NCBI GenBank assembly: GCA_963844055.1 | Contig: CAWJMN010000001.1 | Location: 3,658,001-3,722,000 of the forward strand | Reading direction: 5' to 3' | Length of the DNA stretch: 64,000 nucleotides | Source: CAWJMN01 sp963844055 | GTDB taxonomy: Bacteria > Planctomycetota > Planctomycetia > Pirellulales > Pirellulaceae | Shown: piece after piece, positions 23,781 through 32,183 of the stretch | Numbering within the stretch: the first letter of the stretch is position 1 | How the letters are laid out: each line of letters starts with the position of its first letter | Notes under the pieces: generated by a model | The model's database searches: none | Told to the model about the DNA's origin: nothing | Seen by the model: only the letters and a program-made list of their open reading frames with translations | Position numbers and translations under genes: made by a program

Positions 23781-26498
23781 ATGAATCTGGTCGCCCCGCG
23801 CGGCGACCGCAATCAAGGTCCCCAACGTTATTCCAAGCGTCCGTCCTCGAAGGGGAGACCCCCACGTCGTCGGTCCGCAAACACGACACCAAAGGCACCA
23901 GACCCTCGTGGTGAGCGTTTGCAAAAAGTGCTTGCCGCTGCGGGCATCGGTAGTCGTCGAGATTGCGAAGAGCTAATCTCCACTGGTCGTGTTGAAGTGA
24001 ATCGTCAAGTCGTCACGGTACTTGGTACTCGTGTCCATGCCGACACACAAGAAATTCGCGTTGATGGCACCATCATCAAGACGCCGAAGAAGCACTACTT
24101 CCTGATCAACAAGCCCGTTGGCGTGGTCACTACCAACTACGACCCCAGTGGCCGTACGCGGGTCATCGACCTTGCCCCAACGCAAGACCGAGTATTCCCC
24201 GTGGGTCGACTTGATCGCTCTAGCGAAGGGCTGATTGTTGTTACCAACGATGGCGAATTTGCCAACTTGCTAACACACCCACGCTACGGCGTTCCCAAGA
24301 CCTACTTGGTACGGGTTGCTGGCATGCCAACTTCAGAAGACCTCTTCAAGTTGCGCAAGGGCATTTACCTGTCCGATGGCTTCTGCCGCATTGAGTCGGT
24401 AAAGATCAAGAGCCGGCACGGCCAAAGCACTGACCTAATCATGGTGCTAAACGAAGGCAAAAACCGCGAAATCCGCCGAGTTTTGGCCCGACTTGGCCAC
24501 AAGGTCGTTCGCCTCATGCGTTTGGCTGTTGGCACGCTGAAGCTGGGCGAATTGCCAACCGGTGCATGGCGAGTGCTGCTTCCCACCGAAATCGAAAAGT
24601 TGCGTGAATTGGCATTGGCTGAGGCACCACGCGCTGCCGTTACCGCAGAAGCCGCTGCCAAGGCAGAACGACGCGCCTCTGCTGCCGGATTCGAAGAATC
24701 TGGCCCTGCTCTAACGACCGAGATTACGGACTCGGGTGAAGCCACAGACGCACTAACCCTCAGCGACTTTAGCGCCGCTGGCCCGGACGGCCTGGATAGC
24801 GAACTGGCTGGCCTATTGTCGGCTGATGACGAAGAATTCTCGATGGCCGACTTCACTGAAGTCGACGCCAGTGAATTGGAAGAAGAGTTTGGCACGTCCG
24901 ACGAGTGGACCGGCGAAGGGGATGATGAACCTTCTGTTCCGAAGAAGAGCCGAGCCAGAAAGCCAAAGAAGCCACGCACTCCCAAGGCCTCTGATGAATC
25001 AGGCCTGGAAGATGCCGACGTTTTGGATGAGCAAGATGAAGAATCCAGCATCGACCTCTCCGACGCGTTCGAACTTTCCGACGACGCCGAAGAAATCGTG
25101 GACGATTTCGGCGAAGAGGATGTAGAAGGACTGCTCGGTGGAGACTTCGAAGTTAGTCGTGGCAAAACGCCAGGCCCCGGTGCCGGCAACGTGCTCGACT
25201 ACGATGAAGATGCCGCAGAGCCCAACGGCGGTGAAGAACACGCTCCCCGCGAGCAACAGCAAGATCGTGGCGCCCCTCGTGGTCGCCAGCGTGACGACCG
25301 TGGTCCTCGTGACCGCGGCCCTCGCAACTTTGGCGATCGCCCTCGATTCGGCGGACGGGATGACCGAGGACCACGAGGTGGTTTCGGTGGCCCCAACCGT
25401 GGCGGTGATCGTGGCGACCGTGGTTTTGGCCCTCCCGGCCAAGACCGTTTCCCGCGCCGCAAGGTACGAGAGTACGGACCTGAAAAGAGCTTCGGCGTAG
25501 ACCAAGGTGTCGGCGAACAACCAGAAGGTGCCAGCGAAGGGGGCGAGCAAGATCGTTCTTTCAGTGGTCCTCCACGCGGACAATTCCGTGACAACCGTGG
25601 CCCCGACCGTGGTGGCCCTCGTGGCGCTCGCGGTTTTGCTCCTCGCGGTGACCGACCTCGCTTTGAAGGTCGCGGTCGTGATGATCGCGGCGGAGATCGT
25701 GGTGGCCCGCGCGGTGACCGTGGTTTCGCCCCTCGGGGTGATCGCGGCTTTGCTCCTCGCGGCGACCGTCCTCGTTTTGAAGGTGGTGGAGACCGCGGCG
25801 GTCCACGTGGTGACCGTGGTTTCGCACCACGCGGCGATCGGGGCTTTGCTCCTCGTGGTGATCGGCCTCGCTTTGAAGGCGGTGGCGGACGCGATGATCG
25901 GGGCGGAGACCGTGGTGGTGATCGTGGTGGCCCACGCGGCGATCGCGGTTTTGCTCCTCGCGGCGACAGGGGCTTTGCTCCTCGTGGCGAGCGTCCTCGG
26001 TTTGAAGGCGGCGGCGACCGGGGCGGAGATCGTGGTGGTGATCGCGGCGGCCCACGTGGCGACCGTGGATTTGCACCTCGCGGTGATCGGGGCTTTGCTC
26101 CTCGTGGTGATCGTCCTCGCTTCGAAGGCGGTGGCGACCGGGGCGGAGATCGTGGTGGAGATCGCGGCGGCCCTCGTGGTGACCGTGGTTTCGCTCCTCG
26201 CGGAGATCGCGGTTTTGCCCCACGCGGCGACCGGGGCTTTGCTCCTCGCGGTGACCGCCCTCGCTTTGAAGGCGGCGGCGGTGGTGGACGCGACGACCGC
26301 GGCGGCCCTCGTGGCGACCGTGGGGATGGCCGTCCCCGTCGGGAGGAGTTTGGCGGCGGCGGTTCTCGTGGTAGAACAGGGGGCGGTGGTTTTGCCCCTC
26401 GTGGCGGAAGTCGGTTCGGCGGCGGAGATCGCGGTCGTCCAGGCCCACGTGGCGGTTTTAATAAAGGTCGAGGACGCAACGACGGAGACCGTTCGTAA
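23781..26498 (+). CDS. RluB/RsuA-type pseudouridine synthase with long acidic and RGG-rich tail
   Basis: The 905-residue protein starts with a basic segment. An S4 RNA-binding domain follows at about residues 42-95 (RLQKVLAAAGIGSRRDCEELI), then the pseudouridine synthase domain at about 100-285, with catalytic Asp in VGRLDRSSEGLIV near residue 144. This part resembles RluB, which modifies 23S rRNA. Residues 330-480 are strongly acidic. From about 486 to the end the chain is almost entirely Arg-Gly-Asp-rich repeats such as RGDRGFAPRGDRPRFEGG. E. coli RluB is about 290 residues, so two thirds of this protein is extra and predicted to be disordered. The last base of its stop overlaps the pyrK start (TAATG), indicating coupled translation. 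Confidence 0.88.
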   Translation: MNLVAPRGDRNQGPQRYSKRPSSKGRPPRRRSANTTPKAPDPRGERLQKVLAAAGIGSRRDCEELISTGRVEVNRQVVTVLGTRVHADTQEIRVDGTIIKTPKKHYFLINKPVGVVTTNYDPSGRTRVIDLAPTQDRVFPVGRLDRSSEGLIVVTNDGEFANLLTHPRYGVPKTYLVRVAGMPTSEDLFKLRKGIYLSDGFCRIESVKIKSRHGQSTDLIMVLNEGKNREIRRVLARLGHKVVRLMRLAVGTLKLGELPTGAWRVLLPTEIEKLRELALAEAPRAAVTAEAAAKAERRASAAGFEESGPALTTEITDSGEATDALTLSDFSAAGPDGLDSELAGLLSADDEEFSMADFTEVDASELEEEFGTSDEWTGEGDDEPSVPKKSRARKPKKPRTPKASDESGLEDADVLDEQDEESSIDLSDAFELSDDAEEIVDDFGEEDVEGLLGGDFEVSRGKTPGPGAGNVLDYDEDAAEPNGGEEHAPREQQQDRGAPRGRQRDDRGPRDRGPRNFGDRPRFGGRDDRGPRGGFGGPNRGGDRGDRGFGPPGQDRFPRRKVREYGPEKSFGVDQGVGEQPEGASEGGEQDRSFSGPPRGQFRDNRGPDRGGPRGARGFAPRGDRPRFEGRGRDDRGGDRGGPRGDRGFAPRGDRGFAPRGDRPRFEGGGDRGGPRGDRGFAPRGDRGFAPRGDRPRFEGGGGRDDRGGDRGGDRGGPRGDRGFAPRGDRGFAPRGERPRFEGGGDRGGDRGGDRGGPRGDRGFAPRGDRGFAPRGDRPRFEGGGDRGGDRGGDRGGPRGDRGFAPRGDRGFAPRGDRGFAPRGDRPRFEGGGGGGRDDRGGPRGDRGDGRPRREEFGGGGSRGRTGGGGFAPRGGSRFGGGDRGRPGPRGGFNKGRGRNDGDRS
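25612..26470 (+). repeat. Coding tandem repeat (RGG/GDRG-rich units) in the pseudouridine synthase gene
   Basis: Degenerate tandem units encode variations of GGPRGDRGFAPRGDRPRFEGG, with units of roughly 60-120 bases that differ mostly at third positions. Codon choice varies between copies, which argues that the protein pattern is kept by selection rather than by recent duplication. The skewed composition also creates long spurious open frames on both strands. Confidence 0.85.
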
Positions 26499-27370
26499 TG
26501 AATCCCCTGCACGCCAGTTACTATGCGGACCATGCTGTTCAGCACACAGCCCGGATCGTGGACAACGAGCAACTGGCGCGGGATACATTCCGAGTTCGTT
26601 TAACCTGCCCGGAACTCGCCACTCGTGCGATTCCGGGGCAGTTCGTCATGCTAAAAATCGCCGGCTTCCAAGATCCTTTGATCGGCCGGCCCTTTGCCAT
26701 CTTTGATGTCGGCCCTGGCACAGGGCGAGACATTGACTACCTCGACGTGGTTTACCTCGTCAAAGGCAAGCTCAGTTCTGCGCTCGCCAAAATGCAGCCC
26801 AACCAGCAAATAGAAGTCTGGGGGCCACTAGGCAATGGCTTTGACTCCACCCCCGTTGATCATCTGATCATGGTCGCGGGAGGCATTGGCCAAACTCCCT
26901 TTCTTACCCTGGGGCAAGAATTCCTCGGTTCTCGCCAATTCGGCAGCCCGCCACGAATGGTGCAGCCCGCCAAGCGAGTTACCCTGCTCTACGGAGCACG
27001 TTCGGCCGAGTATTTGGCCGGGGTGCCAAGCTTTGAAGCCGCTGGCATTGATGTACAGATCGCCACCAATGATGGCTCTCGAGGCCAAACAGGCCTTGTT
27101 ACAGACCTTCTAGACAAAGTCCTAAGCGAAAAGGCGTTCGCAGATACCCGTGTGGTTTGCTGCGGCCCAGAACCGATGATGCACGCTGCAAGCGCCGTCG
27201 CCCAGCGTCACGGAACTCCCTGCCAAGTCTCGCTCGAAACGCCAATGGCCTGCGGCATTGGCATTTGCTTCACCTGCGTTGCCAAGGTGAAGACCGACGA
27301 TGGCGAGTGGGATTACAAGCGGACCTGTGTGGAAGGTCCTGTCTTCGACGCCGAAAAGATCATCTGGTAG
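26498..27370 (+). CDS. pyrK: Dihydroorotate dehydrogenase electron-transfer subunit-like protein (PyrK family)
   Basis: The 290-residue protein has a ferredoxin-reductase FAD domain (about 15-105, with GQFVMLKI and GRPFAIFDV), an NAD-binding domain (MVAGGIGQTPFL, VTLLYGARSAEYL, VVCCGPEPMMHA), and a C-terminal [2Fe-2S] cluster region with CGIGICFTC and a fourth cysteine in YKRTCVEGPVF. This is the PyrK layout, which passes electrons from dihydroorotate oxidation to NAD. No pyrD is adjacent; instead the gene overlaps the pseudouridine synthase stop by one base. A different flavoprotein partner cannot be excluded. Confidence 0.88.
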   Translation: MNPLHASYYADHAVQHTARIVDNEQLARDTFRVRLTCPELATRAIPGQFVMLKIAGFQDPLIGRPFAIFDVGPGTGRDIDYLDVVYLVKGKLSSALAKMQPNQQIEVWGPLGNGFDSTPVDHLIMVAGGIGQTPFLTLGQEFLGSRQFGSPPRMVQPAKRVTLLYGARSAEYLAGVPSFEAAGIDVQIATNDGSRGQTGLVTDLLDKVLSEKAFADTRVVCCGPEPMMHAASAVAQRHGTPCQVSLETPMACGIGICFTCVAKVKTDDGEWDYKRTCVEGPVFDAEKIIW

Positions 27371-27453
27371 TTACCAGCGCGGCGAGGTCCTCAAGCACCA
27401 AACAGGCCATTGCCGTCAGCGCTACCTGCATCCAGCAAGAAACATCGGCGCAT

Positions 27454-27488
27454 AAAAAAGCGAAATAGCCTTTTCAGCTACCTCGCTT
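27454..27488 (-). terminator. Intrinsic terminator downstream of rpsT
   Basis: On the minus strand AAGCGAGGTAGC (27488-27477) pairs with GCTATTTCGCTT (27469-27458), allowing two G-U pairs, followed by TTTTTTA. It begins 33 bases after the rpsT stop. Confidence 0.8.
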
Positions 27489-27520
27489 GAATTTCATCAC
27501 CGCGAACAAACCACCCAAAA

Positions 27521-27805
27521 CTAGGCAGTCTTAGCGGTCTTGCCCTTGGCACCCTTAAGCAGGCTCGACAGGCGGCTCTTCGTACGAGCAGCGGCATTCT
27601 TGTGAATGACGTTCTTCGCACCGGCGCGATCAAGCTTCTTGGTGGCGTTACGGAATTCCGTCTCGGCCTTCTCTAAATCGCCAGCCGCAACAGCCTCGCG
27701 AACCTTCTTGATTTGCGTCTTTACAGAAGACTTCGTGGCACGATTAACGGCACGACGCTCGAGACTTTGACGATGACGCTTCTTGGCACTTTTCGTTGTT
27801 GGCAT
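27521..27805 (-). CDS. rpsT: 30S ribosomal protein S20
   Basis: The 94-residue, very basic protein starts MPTTKSAKKRHRQSLERRAVN, with the typical S20 N-terminus, and keeps the conserved KNVIHKNAAARTKSRLSSLL helix near the end. S20 binds 16S rRNA early in 30S assembly. It is monocistronic, with its own terminator, as in many bacteria. Confidence 0.96.
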   Translation of the reverse strand: MPTTKSAKKRHRQSLERRAVNRATKSSVKTQIKKVREAVAAGDLEKAETEFRNATKKLDRAGAKNVIHKNAAARTKSRLSSLLKGAKGKTAKTA

Positions 27806-27907
27806 GGCTTAACGCAAACCGCTTCCACAAAAGGACTTTATTCCACTCACATTCCACTGATTAATTACCACGGAAAACCTTGGTCCCAGCGGTAATCCGG
27901 TAATATC

Positions 27908-29248
27908 TCAGATTTTGCGAGCCTTGTCTAGCCACGCAGCCGCATCACGGTAGCCCCCCGGCCGAACCACAATCGCGGATAAATATTCTATCGCTTTTTC
28001 CTTTGCGCCTAAGCTGGTGGCCAGTACACCCGCCCGGTAGAGCGCTAAAGCCACTTCATCTGCCGAAACATCCAGCGTCAGCGCCAAGGCACCCGCCGGC
28101 TCCATAAAGGCCCAGGCACGGTCAAACTGCCTCAGATGCTGCCAACATTCACCCGTAATCACCAAAGCGTTTAGGCGGGCCCTAATCGCATCCTGGGACA
28201 TAGATTGATCATCGCCGATCGTGGCCAACTCTGCCAAAATAGCGATAGCCTCGCTAAAATTTCCCGCTCGCTTAAGGCGGGTGGCAAGTTCCAATTTCCA
28301 GCGTGATTCCGATGGATGCCGTTTCGATCGCGAATGAAAGACCCCCATCTCCTGGCGATTTAGTTCGAGCTCTAACCGAGAGATTAGTTCTCGAAAATCC
28401 TTACCAGCGGCGATTCCCTTCAAAACGTCAACCGCGACCGTTCCGCGTTGCAACTCCTGGCGATACTTGGCCAGCAGCCACTCTTCTTGCCACTGTTCCA
28501 CCTGCAAGTTACTTCCCAGCGCCAATTTCAGCTGGGCCAGCCTTCCCTCAGCGGCCCCCAGTTCACCAGTGGCAATCCACTGCTGGATTTTTTCCAGCTC
28601 ACCCGGAAGGTCCGCCAAATTGGGCGTGCCAACCTCTTGCAATGCCGTGGGCCGTTTTAAGGCTGCAAGCAATTTGTGGCAGTGATCATCGCCCGGCCGA
28701 AGCGTTTGAAAGGCCTGAAGCTGCTCTACTGCCGCATCAAATTCCCCCTGGCTAAACAAAGCCAAGGCCAGTTCCCAACGCACCTCGGCAGCTTCTGGGC
28801 TCAGATGCACCCCTTCCGCCAATATGCGTAAAGCCGACTGCTCGCAACCACTATCTAGACAAACCTGTGCCACGCCTAGCAGTCGCTTTCCCGGCTCATT
28901 TCCTTCTGCCGCCCCCAGCAAATCCTCCCAAACCATGGCTCCGGTTGGTAGAGAGTTTTCTGGCATCGGAAGTCGTCCTGGCTTATTCCAAAGCCAACTC
29001 AGCCACCCTTGGCGTCGATGCTCTCGTTCGCGGCGCAGCTGCTGCAAATAGCCGGCCACATAAATCGTATTGCCCGGGTCACGCAAAACACATTCCGCCA
29101 GCATGGTAAAGGCCCGCGAAAAGGCTTCGCCACGCCGGACAGGCTCTCCAATGAGCCGCTTCGCAAGGTCGAACTTTTCTTGCAGCTCTCTTCGAATGCT
29201 GGCCGGTATCGGCTTGAGGATCGTACTTCCTACGGGCTCACTCGGCAC
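27908..29248 (-). CDS. TPR-like repeat protein of unknown function
   Basis: The 446-residue product starts at a GTG with GGGAAGG eight bases upstream. It consists mainly of helical repeats resembling TPRs, such as EAAEVRWELALALFSQGEFDAAVEQLQAF and a C-terminal segment with VALALYRAGVLATSLGAKEKAIEYLSAI. No signal peptide is visible; a WLSWLWNKPG segment near residue 85 is hydrophobic but short. It is likely a cytoplasmic scaffold. The divergent cobA-hemD fusion begins 65 bp away. Confidence 0.75.
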   Translation of the reverse strand: MPSEPVGSTILKPIPASIRRELQEKFDLAKRLIGEPVRRGEAFSRAFTMLAECVLRDPGNTIYVAGYLQQLRREREHRRQGWLSWLWNKPGRLPMPENSLPTGAMVWEDLLGAAEGNEPGKRLLGVAQVCLDSGCEQSALRILAEGVHLSPEAAEVRWELALALFSQGEFDAAVEQLQAFQTLRPGDDHCHKLLAALKRPTALQEVGTPNLADLPGELEKIQQWIATGELGAAEGRLAQLKLALGSNLQVEQWQEEWLLAKYRQELQRGTVAVDVLKGIAAGKDFRELISRLELELNRQEMGVFHSRSKRHPSESRWKLELATRLKRAGNFSEAIAILAELATIGDDQSMSQDAIRARLNALVITGECWQHLRQFDRAWAFMEPAGALALTLDVSADEVALALYRAGVLATSLGAKEKAIEYLSAIVVRPGGYRDAAAWLDKARKI

Positions 29249-29313
29249 AGAAACAACCTTCCCGATTACAATGGCGATAAAGCAACAAAACCTGATTACC
29301 GCGTTAGCACCCC

Positions 29314-30849
29314 ATGACCAATCCCTCCCATTCTAATGTCGGCCGCGTTTATCTGGTGGGGGCAGGTCCCGGCGCACCTGAATTGATCACGCTTCGCGGG
29401 GTGGAATGCCTTCGCAAAGCCGACGTCATCCTGTACGACTACCTCGTAAACCCGCTTTTGCTTCGACATGCTCGGCCCGATGCGGTGAAAACGTCGCTCG
29501 GCAAACATCGTCACGAGCGGATCTGGACCCAGGCCGAGATCAACGCCCAACTGATCAAGTTCGGCCACGAAGGCAAAACCGTCGTACGCCTCAAAAGTGG
29601 CGATCCATCGGTCTTTGGACGGGGTGCCGAAGAGGGAGACGCCCTCGCCCAAGCCGGGATACCGTTTGAAGTCGTTCCGGGTATCACTGCAGGCCTGGCC
29701 GCCTCAAGCTACGGCGGGATTCCAATCACCCATCGAGAATTCTCTTCTGCCGTAGCGCTGGTTACCGGCCATGAAGATGCTGACAAAACCTCTTCTTCGC
29801 TCGACTTTGCGGCGCTCGCTTCGTTTCCCGGCACACTCGTCTTTTATATGGGCGTAACAACCGTCGACCGTTGGTCGGCGGCGCTCCTCAATGCCGGCAA
29901 GCCAGCCAGTACTCCCGTCGGCATCATTCGCCGCTGCTCATTTCCCGACCAACAGGTCATGACCTGTACGCTCGGAACAGTCGCCAAAGAATATCCCAAA
30001 GAGCGTTTGCGTCCTCCCGTTATTTTTCTGGTGGGAGAGGCTTGCACCTGGCAACCCACACTAGGCTGGTTCTCACGCCGTCCGTTGTTTGGCCAAAAGA
30101 TTGTCGTCACTCGTCCCGAACACCAGGCGTCATCGCTCGCCGATCCTCTGGCCGAAGCTGGAGCCGATGTACTGTTCGCCCCTACCATTACCATCGGTCC
30201 AGCCGACGATACGGGGCCGCTAAATAATGCGATCGATCACCTCAAACAATACAACTGGATCGTCTTCGCCAGCGCGAATGGCGTGCACTACTTCCTGAAG
30301 CGACTTCTCGAAAGAGGCTTTGACCTTCGCCAACTGGGACAGTCCCAACTCGCCGCCATTGGTAGCGGAACGGCCCAAGCCCTACAGGAATATCATCTGA
30401 ACGCAGACCTCATCCCCGAGGAATTCCGTGCCGAGTCTTTGGCCGCAGCGCTCGTTCCTCAGGTTCAAGCAGCACCACATAAGAGCGTACTGCTGGTGCG
30501 TGCCAGTCGCGGTCGTGAAGTCCTGGCCGAACAACTCTCGGCGGCCGGCGCCAGCGTTACCCAGGTCGTCGCGTATTCCAGCATCGATATCACCACGCCA
30601 GATCCTGCCATTGCAGAAAAGTTGGCCGCTGGCCAGATCCACTGGATCACCGTTACCAGCTCTGCCATTGGGCAATCTCTCGTCAAGCTGTACGGAACAG
30701 CCCTCCAGCAAACCAAACTTGCCTCCATCAGCCCTATCACCAGCGACACCTTGCGTCAGCTTGGATATCCTCCAACGGTTGAAGCGACCCAGTACACCAT
30801 GGACGGCGTCGTGAAGGCCATCCTCGATTACGCACAACCGAAAAGTTAG
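29314..30849 (+). CDS. cobA-hemD: Uroporphyrinogen-III C-methyltransferase / uroporphyrinogen-III synthase fusion
   Basis: The 511-residue fusion has a SUMT domain at about 1-250 (VYLVGAGPGAPELITLRG, VVRLKSGDPSVFGRGAEE, VVPGITAGLAASSYGGIPITHR) and a HemD domain at about 260-505 (IVVTRPEHQASSLADPL, IVFASANGVHYF, ITVTSSAIGQSL). Together they close uroporphyrinogen III and methylate it to precorrin-2, the entry to sirohaem and cobalamin. This fusion order is common in several phyla. A CbiX-like chelatase lies about 23 kb away in the window. Upstream is a divergent TPR gene. Confidence 0.95.
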   Translation: MTNPSHSNVGRVYLVGAGPGAPELITLRGVECLRKADVILYDYLVNPLLLRHARPDAVKTSLGKHRHERIWTQAEINAQLIKFGHEGKTVVRLKSGDPSVFGRGAEEGDALAQAGIPFEVVPGITAGLAASSYGGIPITHREFSSAVALVTGHEDADKTSSSLDFAALASFPGTLVFYMGVTTVDRWSAALLNAGKPASTPVGIIRRCSFPDQQVMTCTLGTVAKEYPKERLRPPVIFLVGEACTWQPTLGWFSRRPLFGQKIVVTRPEHQASSLADPLAEAGADVLFAPTITIGPADDTGPLNNAIDHLKQYNWIVFASANGVHYFLKRLLERGFDLRQLGQSQLAAIGSGTAQALQEYHLNADLIPEEFRAESLAAALVPQVQAAPHKSVLLVRASRGREVLAEQLSAAGASVTQVVAYSSIDITTPDPAIAEKLAAGQIHWITVTSSAIGQSLVKLYGTALQQTKLASISPITSDTLRQLGYPPTVEATQYTMDGVVKAILDYAQPKS

Positions 30850-31031
30850 GCAGCTCTCCCGAGCGGCTGTTCAGCACTCGGCAAAAATCTCGCCACACCC
30901 CTACTTTTTTGGTGGCAAAGGGGTGAGCATCCTTGCTAAACTCATCGGGTCAAACCCCAATTAGGGATTCGTCAACTTCGGACGACATCCCTCCCACCTA
31001 TATCGAATGCCCACCATCGCTGGAGACACTC

Positions 31032-32153
31032 ATGCGGTATTGCCGATCATTTCCTGTTTTGGTTGCCACCCTGCTGTCGATTTCCTGGGTGAATCTACCT
31101 GCCTTCGCCGCCGATCTTGAACCGCAGTACGAACACGGCGAAGTCAAAATCCTCGGTGCCACCGCCGAAGAGGCCAAACGCGAGAAAGTATCGCTCTCGC
31201 ACGCACTAGACTATCTCGAAAAAGGGACGCTCGTCTGGAATAACCAGCGCAAATGTGTCACTTGCCATACCAATGGCACCTACATGACGGTCCTGCCCGC
31301 CCTTACGGAAAAGCTGGGCAAGCCCACCGAAGACGTACAAAAATTCTTTGTCACATCGCTGGCCAGATTTGAAGCCGCCCCCAAAGAAGAACTCAAAAAG
31401 TCCACACTTCCCGCGCAGGTCATCTATACGGCCGCCGCGTTGGCAGAGTGGGATCGATACGTCACCAAAACACGCTCTACCGAAACCGATCGCGCACTTG
31501 CCCTGATGCTTTCGATCCAACTAGAGACCGGCACTTGGGGAACCCTGGATTGCTGGCCTCCTTACGAATCCGACGCCTACCATGAAGCAACCGTTGCCAT
31601 GACGGCTGTCTCCACCGCGCCCGGCTGGCTGGAAAGCCTAAAGGATGAAGCCCAACTCGCTGCCGTGGCCAAGCTAAAGAAGTACTTGCAAACGGAAAAG
31701 CCACCGCACGACTACGCCCAAGTCCTCTTGCTTCGTGCCGCTACTCGTACGCCAGGTCTTATCAGTGATCAGCAGCGCGACGAAACCGTTCAGATGATCA
31801 CCAAGCACCAACGTGAAGACGGCGGCTGGTCGATTCGTGCTTTCGCCGCTCCGGAAGCCTGGGGACGTGGGAATCGGGCAGAACGCCTCAAGGCAGAACC
31901 TGATATTGCCAACCCTGCCAGCGACGGCCATCAAACGGGCCTCGCCATCATTGCTCTTCGTGAAGCCGGCATTCCCGCTTCCGATCCCCGCATCCAAAAA
32001 GGACTCGCTTGGATCAAAGCCAACCAGCGTGAATCGGGCCGCTGGTGGACCAAATCCCTCAACACCGACAAGTGGCACTTCATCACCTACAGCGGAACAG
32101 CCTTTTCCATTCAGGCTCTTGCGATGTGCGATGAACTTCCCGCCAAACCCTAA
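31032..32153 (+). CDS. Exported squalene-cyclase-repeat protein with a haem-c motif
   Basis: The 373-residue protein has a signal peptide (MRYCRSFPVLVATLLSISWVNLPAFAAD); the start at 31032 follows from this. A CVTCH motif near residue 77 is a possible covalent haem-c site. The remainder consists of alpha-toroid repeats of the squalene cyclase/prenyltransferase type: LSIQLETGTWGTLDCWPPYE, REDGGWSIRAFAAPEAWGRG, ANQRESGRWWTKSL. The acidic DxDD motif of true cyclases is not evident, so terpene cyclisation is doubtful. It is convergent with another protein of the same fold, 30 bp away. Confidence 0.8.
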   Translation: MRYCRSFPVLVATLLSISWVNLPAFAADLEPQYEHGEVKILGATAEEAKREKVSLSHALDYLEKGTLVWNNQRKCVTCHTNGTYMTVLPALTEKLGKPTEDVQKFFVTSLARFEAAPKEELKKSTLPAQVIYTAAALAEWDRYVTKTRSTETDRALALMLSIQLETGTWGTLDCWPPYESDAYHEATVAMTAVSTAPGWLESLKDEAQLAAVAKLKKYLQTEKPPHDYAQVLLLRAATRTPGLISDQQRDETVQMITKHQREDGGWSIRAFAAPEAWGRGNRAERLKAEPDIANPASDGHQTGLAIIALREAGIPASDPRIQKGLAWIKANQRESGRWWTKSLNTDKWHFITYSGTAFSIQALAMCDELPAKP

Positions 32154-32183
32154 TGGGCCCACTAAACCAGTAGGCCAGCAGAA

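Noticed and set aside
25612..26470. CRISPR-like repeated pattern
   Set aside because: Units are degenerate, contiguous and in frame with a protein repeat; there are no unique spacers and no cas genes.
24999..26706. Long open frames antisense and out of frame to the RGG region (up to about 530 codons)
   Set aside because: They arise from the G/C-skewed tandem repeat; their translations are low-complexity (Arg/Pro/Ser or Ala/Val/Thr) with no domain, and the sense frame has a clear enzyme domain upstream.
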